The position numbers and the translations under genes were made by a program. Source: Faucicola sp048551375 (lineage in GTDB: Bacteria > Pseudomonadota > Gammaproteobacteria > Pseudomonadales > Moraxellaceae). From it: 64,000 bases of DNA. Positions 35,355 to 42,442 of this stretch are shown piece by piece. How positions within the stretch are numbered: the first letter of the stretch is position 1; every line of letters starts with the position of its first letter. Under the pieces are notes generated by a model. It was not told the origin of the DNA and made no database searches. It was given only the letters and a program-made list of their open reading frames with translations. The stretch spans positions 1 through 64,000 of the forward strand of contig NZ_JBLYZJ010000012.1 of the NCBI RefSeq assembly GCF_048551375.1. The letters are read 5' to 3'.

Positions 35355-35735
35355 TTAAATTTTAGCAATCGCCAATGAGTTGATTTGCCAGTGACCGTGT
35401 TGATTCGTCCACATTTCTTTCACCAAGATGGTCTGGGTGGGCTGTTTAAAATACGAGGTGATGATACATGAGCTATCTCCCAAGCAGTCATGGCGAATTT
35501 TGTTAGGGTTATGAATAGTTAACAACACGTCATTTGGCTCAGTGACATTCTGTACATTATTGTGCCAATCGGCTTTTTTTTCAACATTTTGATAATGCAC
35601 CACAAAAAACTCACTGGTTTCGATGCTCGACATCGTGCCAATGTCTTTATTTTGATAGGCAGAAAACCAATGTTGGCGTTGTTCCACCAGTTGTTCACAA
35701 GGTTGAATTTGGGGAATATCGTTGAATGTTGGCAT
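35355..35735 (-). CDS. NTF2-like (SnoaL/DUF4440-type) small protein, paralogue 1
   Basis: A 126-residue protein without signal peptide. The pattern RQHWFSAYQNKDIGTM...FFVVHYQN...SSCIITSYFKQP...ILVKEMWTNQHGHWQINSLAIAKI fits a cone-shaped NTF2-like fold. It is paralogous to the gene at 35846 (shared W.AY...D, CIIT.Y, I.KEMW and WQI.S). Such folds bind small ligands or dimerise, and no catalytic residues can be assigned. It probably shares a transcript with the ferredoxin downstream. Confidence 0.7.
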   Translation of the reverse strand: MPTFNDIPQIQPCEQLVEQRQHWFSAYQNKDIGTMSSIETSEFFVVHYQNVEKKADWHNNVQNVTEPNDVLLTIHNPNKIRHDCLGDSSCIITSYFKQPTQTILVKEMWTNQHGHWQINSLAIAKI

Positions 35736-35749
35736 GACTCAGTAATCAT

Positions 35750-35787
35750 AAAAAAACTGGCTAAATCATACACGATTTAACCAGTAA
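35750..35787. terminator. Hairpin terminator between the two NTF2-like genes
   Basis: ACTGGCTAAATC and GATTTAACCAGT pair around ATACAC, flanked by A-runs on both sides. On the minus strand this gives a stem followed by seven T, ending the transcript of the gene at 35846. Confidence 0.75.
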
Positions 35788-35845
35788 AAAACAGGGATAA
35801 ACGGTTAGCCTACAATATAAACCTGTGGTAACAAGCAATAAATAC

Positions 35846-36328
35846 TTACCAGTAACGCATGTGGTTTTTGGTAATTGAGCTGATTTGCCATTGGTCGCTA
35901 TTGAGAAGCCACATTTCTTTGATAATAATCAATTCTGCGTCAAATTTATGGTAACAAGTGATGATACAGGCATTATTTAGGCTATAGTCATAGCTGGTTT
36001 TGCTGTCAATCGCAGTGGTCAACGCAGGGTAGATGGCATGCCCCATACCTGTAGCTAAAAATTGCTGACAGTCGCTTTTTTTGCTCACTTCTTTGGCACA
36101 CACCATAAAAAAATCTTTGCAGGCGAGGGCATTAAAGGTCTGAACATCTCGCTGTGCATAAGCTTCTAGCCAACAGTTACGATGACTTAATAAGCTTGAT
36201 GTTTGATTGGCTTGCTCACGCTCGATAGAAGCCCCAGTCTTGGCAGGTACACTAGCGGTATTTAGCAAGCCAACCGTACCAATAGGTTGCTGGGTGGTTA
36301 AGTTCGATGGTGTGGCAAGTCTTCTCAT
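35846..36328 (-). CDS. NTF2-like small protein, paralogue 2
   Basis: The ATG at 36328 is preceded by AGGGAG at ideal spacing, giving 160 residues; a further ATG at 36349 lies upstream of that site. After a variable 45-residue head, residues 50-160 match the neighbouring 35355 product: RNCWLEAYAQRDVQTF, CKDFFMVCA, NACIITCYHKF, LIIIKEMW and WQISS. The two arose by tandem duplication and then diverged. The function is unknown. Confidence 0.7.
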   Translation of the reverse strand: MRRLATPSNLTTQQPIGTVGLLNTASVPAKTGASIEREQANQTSSLLSHRNCWLEAYAQRDVQTFNALACKDFFMVCAKEVSKKSDCQQFLATGMGHAIYPALTTAIDSKTSYDYSLNNACIITCYHKFDAELIIIKEMWLLNSDQWQISSITKNHMRYW

Positions 36329-36481
36329 TTTATCTCCCTGATTAGCCATTCATACTGAAATCAGATGGCATAGGGGTATAATACACACCTTTTATTACAA
36401 AATCTTTACCGTTTGTCGGAAATGGTCAAAAATTAACAAATTTTTTATCCAATCCTAAATCACGTGATTTTTTGCCAACCA

Positions 36482-37960
36482 TTAGGTGAAAATCGGCTCA
36501 TTCACGTGTTTCATAATCAAGGCAAATTGTAGCACGTCATCACTCATGTCTTTAAAGGGATTGGCGATTTGACAAACCCAACCCGAGCCTAACGCTCCAT
36601 CAATTGACTCGCCTTTTTTATCCCACATTTCGGTCAGCTCATAGCTCACGTTGCCTTGCGGGGTCATGATTTCGATGGTATCACCGACCATCAGTTTGTT
36701 TTTGATAATTAACGTCAAACGCTCTGGCGTGATATCACTCACTTCGGCAACAAATTGCTGATAATCGGTTTTTGATGAGCCGTATTCGTAGTTTTGGTAA
36801 TCGCTATGCACATGACGGCGTAAAAAGCCCTCGGTATAGCCACGATTTGCCAAACCATCAAGGGCAGTAATCAAATTGGTATCAAATGGCTTACCTGCCA
36901 CCGCATCGTCAATCGCTTGGCGATACACTTGGGCGGTACGAGCCACATAATAATGCGACTTGGTACGACCTTCGATTTTAAGCGAATGCACACCCATATT
37001 GACCAAATCAGGTACAAGCTCCACCGCTCGCAAGTCTTTTGAGTTCATAATGTACGTGCCATGTTCGTCTTCAAACATCGCCATTAACTCGCCTTTACGA
37101 CCTTGTTCTTCGATTAGCACCACCTCATCAGACGGTTTTTCGACATAATTATCACCCATCACCCTATCACCATTTAGATTAAGGTCGCCGTTTAGATTCA
37201 CATTTTGAATGGCATTGTCATCTTGATTTTGATTGGGAATAAAAACTTCAGGTGAGGTAGTAGAAATAGGCGTAACAGGCACAATATCGCCAGTTTCGTT
37301 TTCTTCCGCTTTATAAGTGTTATATGACCAACGGCACGCATTGGTGCAAGTGCCTTGATTGGCATCACGCTTATTGATATAGCCAGACAGCAAGCAACGC
37401 CCTGAATACGCCATGCACAATGCCCCATGCACGAACACTTCGATTTCCATATCAGGCACTTCAGCGATGATTTGCTCGATTTCTTTGAGCGACAATTCAC
37501 GGCTCAAAATCACACGGCTTACGCCCATTTGTTTCCAAAATTTCACCGTCGCCCAGTTCACCGCATTGGCTTGTACCGACAGATGAATGACCTGCTCTGG
37601 AAACGCCTCACGCACCATCATAATCATACCAGCATCCGACATAATCAAGGCATCAGGCTTCATCTCGATGACAGGACGAATATCTTCGATAAAGGTCTTG
37701 AGCTTGGCATTGTGGGCTTGGATATTGACTACGACATAAAATTGCTTGCCGAGTGAATGGGCATATTCAATGCCTTTACGCAGATTGTCTTCATCAAAGT
37801 CATTGTTACGCACACGCAAGCTATAACGGGCTTGCCCCGCATAAACCGCATCTGCCCCATAGGCAAAGGCGTATTGCATATTGCGAAACGTCCCAGCAGG
37901 ACATAGTAGTTCGGATTTTTTGATAGGGGAAGTTGGTGCAGAAAGGTTAGAGTGGCTCAT
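36482..37960 (-). CDS. trhP: U32 family protein TrhP (tRNA uridine hydroxylation)
   Basis: TrhP (YegQ) with TrhO or prephenate-derived chemistry installs 5-hydroxyuridine at tRNA position 34. The 492 residues show ELLCPAGTFRNMQYAFAYGADAVYAG, the U32 signature EVFVHGALCMAYSGRCLLSGY and conserved Cys189, Cys205 and Cys209. E. coli TrhP is about 453 residues. The excess is a hydrophilic insertion at about 224-278 with NLNGDLNLNGD repeats, placed between the CRW region and the FEDEHGTYIMNSKDLR block. Confidence 0.9.
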   Translation of the reverse strand: MSHSNLSAPTSPIKKSELLCPAGTFRNMQYAFAYGADAVYAGQARYSLRVRNNDFDEDNLRKGIEYAHSLGKQFYVVVNIQAHNAKLKTFIEDIRPVIEMKPDALIMSDAGMIMMVREAFPEQVIHLSVQANAVNWATVKFWKQMGVSRVILSRELSLKEIEQIIAEVPDMEIEVFVHGALCMAYSGRCLLSGYINKRDANQGTCTNACRWSYNTYKAEENETGDIVPVTPISTTSPEVFIPNQNQDDNAIQNVNLNGDLNLNGDRVMGDNYVEKPSDEVVLIEEQGRKGELMAMFEDEHGTYIMNSKDLRAVELVPDLVNMGVHSLKIEGRTKSHYYVARTAQVYRQAIDDAVAGKPFDTNLITALDGLANRGYTEGFLRRHVHSDYQNYEYGSSKTDYQQFVAEVSDITPERLTLIIKNKLMVGDTIEIMTPQGNVSYELTEMWDKKGESIDGALGSGWVCQIANPFKDMSDDVLQFALIMKHVNEPIFT

Positions 37961-38069
37961 AAGTCAGTAGCTAATTAATAAATAAATTAGCTGTATTATA
38001 ACAAAATTTTAGCCCCTGCGGAAAATACTTGAGTAAATTAGTGGGAAATAACTGTCAAAATAAACTTAT

Positions 38070-38264
38070 TAGGACTTACGCAAATTTTAAATTTATCTTG
38101 CTGAATAAAGACGCTAGACCCCTGCCTACGCAGGGGTGACGAGTAATTAAAATGTTCGTTACTTCGGGCATAGCCCTCGTCTTGCGAGCCTGCAAAACAG
38201 TGTTTTACTTTAACGGCTCTCATCCTGCGAATGCAGGAATCCAGTGTCTTTTGCGTAAGTCCTA
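38070..38264. mobile_element. MITE with TAGGACTTACGCAA inverted ends and 5-bp target duplication
   Basis: TAGGACTTACGCAA (38070-38083) and TTGCGTAAGTCCTA (38251-38264) are perfect 14-bp terminal inverted repeats. CTTAT is duplicated at both flanks (38065-38069 and 38265-38269). The 195-bp element encodes no transposase. Its interior carries CCCCTGCCTACGCAGGGG and CCTGCGAATGCAGG hairpins. It fills most of the 394-base gap between trhP and the BLUF gene. A second family member is at 48947. Confidence 0.85.
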
Positions 38265-38354
38265 CTTATCTGATAAGATTAACGCTGATAGTAGGTTTAA
38301 TAAGGCATTACCCACGACATTTGAGATAATTATTTGAAATTGTTTGATTTTTTA

Positions 38355-38939
38355 CTAAAAATAGATTACAAACAATAGCCATAAAATAGCAAGCAACAAT
38401 CCCACAATAAATAGATAAAAATATAATGTCAATTGATGCTGAGAGGCACGGCGGAGCAGGGCAACGCCCATATCATTATAGACAATAGGCAATTGTAAGT
38501 TGGCTAGCACGCGATTGGGAATCGAATAATAATCTTCAAACAATGCCACAAAATCCATCACTTGATACTCGCTCCATTGATAAGGGCGAAATGGCATAAA
38601 CTCATAAGCACGCACATTTTCGGTGATAAATTGGTCAAAGGTAACGCCAAACCTCGACCATTGGTTAAACCGTCTAGTGGGGTGATAACCTTCGGCTAAA
38701 ATCTGGAGTTTTTTATGCCTATCATCGGTGAGTAGGCTTTGGTATAAGCCTTTGATTTCAGCTTCCGTGCCTTCGATATACTGAAAAAATTGGCGTGTGC
38801 CATAACATAAAAAGCCTGAAATTTCATGTTTGGCATTAAAGGCATGAGCAACCGTAATGATGTCATAAAGAGTATTGGGATTCAGCCATCCTTTGCGAGT
38901 GATGGTGCTAGCATACGCTAAATAATAAAAACCTGACAT
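38355..38939 (-). CDS. BLUF photoreceptor with C-terminal membrane anchor
   Basis: A blue-light sensor using FAD. From the ATG at 38939 (MSGFYYLAYAST) it has 194 residues; 38984 is a possible earlier start. The BLUF domain (about 4-100) has the flavin-contacting Tyr9, Asn35 (AHAFNAKHEISGFL) and Gln53 (FFQYIEG). The C-terminal 22 residues (YFYLFIVGLLLAILWLLFVIYF) form one hydrophobic helix, so the sensor appears tethered to the inner membrane with the domain in the cytoplasm. There is no enzymatic output domain. BlsA of Acinetobacter is a soluble relative. Confidence 0.88.
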   Translation of the reverse strand: MSGFYYLAYASTITRKGWLNPNTLYDIITVAHAFNAKHEISGFLCYGTRQFFQYIEGTEAEIKGLYQSLLTDDRHKKLQILAEGYHPTRRFNQWSRFGVTFDQFITENVRAYEFMPFRPYQWSEYQVMDFVALFEDYYSIPNRVLANLQLPIVYNDMGVALLRRASQHQLTLYFYLFIVGLLLAILWLLFVIYF

Positions 38940-39030
38940 AACGTTGTTCACCACACGATTGCTTATTGATTGAAATTTAAACAATTATTGTAGCAAAATT
39001 TTACCAAAAGGAAATAAAAGTTACAATAAA

Positions 39031-39055
39031 AACCCCATGAGAAAATCGCATGGGG
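39031..39055 (-). terminator. Terminator after qmcA
   Basis: Read on the minus strand, CCCCATG and CATGGGG pair around CGATTTTCT and are followed by TTTTTATTG. It lies about 150 bases downstream of the qmcA stop. Confidence 0.7.
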
Positions 39056-39201
39056 CGTATCGTTTGCACAAAAAATAATCTTTATAAACAATTTTGTATC
39101 ATCTTTATGATAAATAAAACTAAACAACAAATTAAAGTCAGATTTTAGCTGGAGTTAAAGATGCTGATTAGCCATATAGCTAGCGATGTTAACGAATCAT
39201 G

Positions 39202-40071
39202 TTAACGAGTCACTTTACCACCCACGTCACCTACCATACCTTTGACGGTGTTTAAAATATCGGCAGGCAATACCACGGTTTTGGCATTCGGTGATTTTGC
39301 CATATCGGTCATAGCTTTGATGTACTGCTCACCTAGTAGATATAGCAGTGGAATTTCTTGTTCGCCAACCGCATCAGTAATCAAGCGAATCGACTGCTCA
39401 CTACCTTTGGCAAGTACCACTTGGGCTTGGGCATCTCGTTTGGATGCTTCAAGGCGACCGTCTGCCTCGGCAATGGCTGCTTGTCGTTGACCATCGGCTT
39501 TGGTGACGGTAGCACGGCGTTGACGCTCGGCGGCGGCTTGTTCTTCCATTGCCATTTGCATGGTGGGTGATGGGCTAATATCTTGAATTTCCACGGTTTT
39601 TAGGGTGATGCCCCAATCAGCAATGTCATCAGAAATGCTGTTTTTTAACGAAGCCTTAATTTGGTCACGAGAGGACAACGCACTGTCAAAATCCATGTCA
39701 CCAATAATCGAACGCAATGAGGTTTGTACCAAATTACGAATCCCTTGCTCATAGTTTTCAATCCCATATACCGCACGTTCTGGATGCACGATATTGATAT
39801 ACGCCACCGCATTGGCGATGATGACCACGTTATCTCGAGTGATGACCTCTTGGGATGGGATATCCAGTACGATGTCTTTGGTGGTGATTTTATATGCGAC
39901 ATTATCGACATACGGAATTACAAAACTCAAACCGGGTTCTAGGGTTTGGTGGTATTTCCCCAGTCGTTGCACAATCCATTTATAGCCTTGCGGTACGATT
40001 TTCACCCCTTTATATAAGGTCATCACCACAAAGGCAATTAACACAATGCCAAATCCGCCAAAAAACTCCAT
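39202..40071 (-). CDS. qmcA: SPFH/stomatin-like protein QmcA
   Basis: The 289 residues have an N-terminal membrane helix (FGGFGIVLIAFVVMTLY) and then the SPFH/band-7 domain: VPQGYKWIVQRLGKYHQTLEPGLSFVIPYVD, ALSSRDQIKASL and WGITLKTVEIQDI. A helical coiled region (AAAERQRRATVTKADGQRQAAI...) and the C-terminal oligomerisation part follow. QmcA forms membrane rafts and is linked to membrane protein quality control. nfeD is directly upstream, the conserved stomatin-NfeD pair. Confidence 0.92.
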   Translation of the reverse strand: MEFFGGFGIVLIAFVVMTLYKGVKIVPQGYKWIVQRLGKYHQTLEPGLSFVIPYVDNVAYKITTKDIVLDIPSQEVITRDNVVIIANAVAYINIVHPERAVYGIENYEQGIRNLVQTSLRSIIGDMDFDSALSSRDQIKASLKNSISDDIADWGITLKTVEIQDISPSPTMQMAMEEQAAAERQRRATVTKADGQRQAAIAEADGRLEASKRDAQAQVVLAKGSEQSIRLITDAVGEQEIPLLYLLGEQYIKAMTDMAKSPNAKTVVLPADILNTVKGMVGDVGGKVTR

Positions 40072-40119
40072 AATTTTTCCTCTTATTGTTATAAAAACAA
40101 ACCCAATAACTATCGTATT

Positions 40120-40186
40120 GTAGGGGCTTATTGTATAAGCCCAATCTTTAAAATTTTAAACAGGGCGTAAGCCTTACGCCCCTACA
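40120..40186. repeat. Composite family A repeat between nfeD and qmcA
   Basis: The left half is GTAGGGGCTTATTGTATAAG plus CCC. The right half is CAGGGCGTAAGCCTTACG plus CCCCTAC. The outer ends are complementary. It interrupts the nfeD-qmcA operon with a foldable leader ahead of qmcA. Confidence 0.8.
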
Positions 40187-40212
40187 ACTGAAATTTTGGG
40201 TTTAGCATAAAT

Positions 40213-40671
40213 TTAATGTACTGTCGTGGCTTTTACCAACAATTCATTACCAATCACATCGACCACCACCACACGTTCACCCACGGCTAATGGCATATTG
40301 TCTAAGCTACGGCAAGCCCATTCATCCGCCCCAAAAATCGGCACACTAAAGCGAACTTTGCCGAGTTTATCCAGTTGGGGGCTGTGGATAAGCATGCCTG
40401 TTTCACCAACGATTGAGCCAGCCCCTAAGCCTGCGGTAGTGCGATTGGTCAAACGAGGTTTGATAAATTTAAAGCCGACAATGGTAATGATGACCGACAA
40501 CACCAACCAAATCACCACTTGTCCAAACCAACCAATCGGCAATACCCAAGCCAACAGCCCAGTAATGATAGCTCCCATACCGATGGTGAGGCTGACAAAA
40601 CTGGTAATAAATAAATCGCCAATAATCAGCACCAAACCTAATATCAGCCAGTACCAAGGTTGTAGCGTCAT
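40213..40671 (-). CDS. NfeD-like membrane protein (YbbJ type)
   Basis: The ATG at 40671 follows AAGGACACC and gives 152 residues, the length of E. coli YbbJ. The longer frame to 40839 is unsupported. It has about four hydrophobic helices in residues 5-75 (PWYWLILGLVLIIGDLFITSF, GMGAIITGLLAWVLPIGWF, VVIWLVLSVIITIVGF). A soluble OB-fold NfeD domain follows (GETGMLIHSPQLDKLGKVRFSV, GERVVVVDVIGNELLV). It is the partner of the stomatin-like qmcA product. Confidence 0.9.
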   Translation of the reverse strand: MTLQPWYWLILGLVLIIGDLFITSFVSLTIGMGAIITGLLAWVLPIGWFGQVVIWLVLSVIITIVGFKFIKPRLTNRTTAGLGAGSIVGETGMLIHSPQLDKLGKVRFSVPIFGADEWACRSLDNMPLAVGERVVVVDVIGNELLVKATTVH

Positions 40672-40821
40672 GTGGTGTCCTTTTGTTGAGTTATTGGGGT
40701 GGAGTTTGTTTGGGTGGTTTTCACCCATTATCCAATAGTTATATGACAAAAGAATAAAGCCTAGTAGTAATATACGCAATGATGTTTTAGTAAATGGTGT
40801 GTATACTAAGAAGCGTACAAT

Positions 40822-40852
40822 AAAAAACAGGACAATCAATGTCCTGTTTTTT
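40822..40852. terminator. Intrinsic terminator after the Balon-like gene
   Basis: AAAAAACAGGACA and TGTCCTGTTTTTT form a 13-bp stem around ATCAA, with A- and T-runs on both sides. It is 35 bases past the stop of the Balon-like gene. Confidence 0.88.
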
Positions 40853-40886
40853 ATGATTAAAACTTTTATGATTAAACGTTGATGAA

Positions 40887-42014
40887 TTAGTAACGTGTGA
40901 TTAATGCAATCGGCTCTTTTTCATCCATCATGTCAACTGGCATAAATACCACGTTTGCCCCATTATGGCTGGCAAGTTCAATCACTTCTGCTACCGCATC
41001 ATCGGTTACGCCTGCTTGGGTGGCATCGTCTGTGACTTGTAGTGTCTGCTTGGCTTCGTCAATCATCGCAGGGACGCTATAGCCTTGACGTACCAACAAG
41101 GTCACCGCATTGCCTTCAAAAGCAGAACGATAGATTTGTTGCAGGTCATTGCGTACCATTTTTTCGTTACGGGCTTTTTCAAGGTCGCCTTTGGCACTGT
41201 CAAAGCGAGTTTGACGTTGCTCGCCAACAATCTCTTGCACACCTTCGACAAACACAGTTGGAGCATCGTCATCAAGGTCAGCAGATAGATGCGACACGCT
41301 TGCCACAATCATGTCAGGACGGTCAACGATGGTATTGTATTTGCCAACATTGCGGTCATCACCCACCAAAATCACAGGTAGTGGGGTTTTGTTATATAGC
41401 TCTTGCAAACTTTTATCCACACGGTTAAAGAACTCTTTAAGGTATTTATCATCGTCTGATGAGCCTGTGCGGTCAGCTTTCGAGCCTGTTGGTAAAGTGG
41501 TGTTATTGACAGGGAAGGTCAATTCGCTCATGCTTTGTTGACGTTCGCTACCACCTTTGACCTCTTTAATTACACGGTTATCCACCGCTTCAATCAGACG
41601 TGCCATTTCACTGGTAATCACCAAAATATAATAATGATATGACTGTGATAGGTGACGCATAAAGTCACGAGTGGCAAACTTGGTATCCACGACTACACGT
41701 TCAGCTGTGTCAAATGGTAAACGCATCACTTCGGCAGAATTTGGGGTCGCAAAAATCGCCAAGGTATCTAAATTGTAGTTATGGTCAAGCTCATTGGTTT
41801 TTACAAGAATTTGGTCAAGTACCGCTTGAGCTGTGCGTTTGTCATAGCTTTCGGTGACACGCTCTTCGACTACTTTAAGCTGATTTTTTAGGACAATGGG
41901 GTCTTGCTCATTGTCTGGAAATGTGCGATGGGTAGGGACAAAGACACTGACCGCAGGTTCACCTTTGATGGTTTTTAATTGTTTTAACGTTGCTTTAAAG
42001 TCGCTGGTTGACAT
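40887..42014 (-). CDS. Balon-like ribosome hibernation factor (bacterial aeRF1 homologue)
   Basis: The 375 residues belong to the bacterial Pelota/aeRF1-like group: an N-terminal VSVFVPTHRTFPDNEQDPIVLKNQL domain, a central LAIFATPNSAEVMRLP and SYHYYILVITSEMARLIEA domain, and a C-terminal L7Ae-like domain (AVTLLVRQGYSVP, VIELASHNGANVVFMPVDMM). No GGQ release-factor motif is present. The Balon factor of Psychrobacter urativorans, a close relative of this organism, occupies the ribosomal A site with EF-Tu during cold shock and starvation. Assignment to it is from sequence memory and lineage. Confidence 0.85.
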   Translation of the reverse strand: MSTSDFKATLKQLKTIKGEPAVSVFVPTHRTFPDNEQDPIVLKNQLKVVEERVTESYDKRTAQAVLDQILVKTNELDHNYNLDTLAIFATPNSAEVMRLPFDTAERVVVDTKFATRDFMRHLSQSYHYYILVITSEMARLIEAVDNRVIKEVKGGSERQQSMSELTFPVNNTTLPTGSKADRTGSSDDDKYLKEFFNRVDKSLQELYNKTPLPVILVGDDRNVGKYNTIVDRPDMIVASVSHLSADLDDDAPTVFVEGVQEIVGEQRQTRFDSAKGDLEKARNEKMVRNDLQQIYRSAFEGNAVTLLVRQGYSVPAMIDEAKQTLQVTDDATQAGVTDDAVAEVIELASHNGANVVFMPVDMMDEKEPIALITRY

Positions 42015-42442
42015 GAAGGTATTCCTTAATTAAATTGTCGTTATAAAAAGTTTGATAAGTAAAGAATTTGCCAAAAATTAGTAATAACAGCAAAGTCGCT
42101 GATGGCAAACGGCAAAATAATAGGGAGTAAAAAACACCCAAATCCCTATAAAAATCAATGACTAATAATGTAAATTAATCACTTGGGCTTAATAGGACTA
42201 TACCAAGCTAGTCTTGCTGATAAGTAAAACAATGTAAAGTTTTTATCCCTTAACTGTTAGCAATGAGTTAATAACATATGAAGAGGGTAACCGCTAAGAT
42301 AAAATAAGCGTGGTTTGTAAAAAATTGCCTTGTAATGGTGAAAAGTGGTAACTTTACGCCACTGTTTGTTAAACTAAAGGTCTGCTAAACTAACGTATTC
42401 GCATTAGATTTATAACAGTCGATTTAGAATAAAGGAAAACCC
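42015..42442. promoter_or_regulatory. Divergent intergenic region between the Balon-like gene and prlC
   Basis: This 428-base AT-rich gap has no gene and should contain the promoters of both flanking genes. AGTGG-TAACTTTACG-CCACT (42343-42362) is a short hairpin about 80 bases before prlC. No promoter pair or known operator could be assigned with confidence. Confidence 0.35.

Noticed and set aside
38038..38337. Two roughly 61-codon frames, one per strand, in the trhP-BLUF gap.
   Set aside because: They lie in the MITE with its inverted ends and hairpins, and have no protein features.
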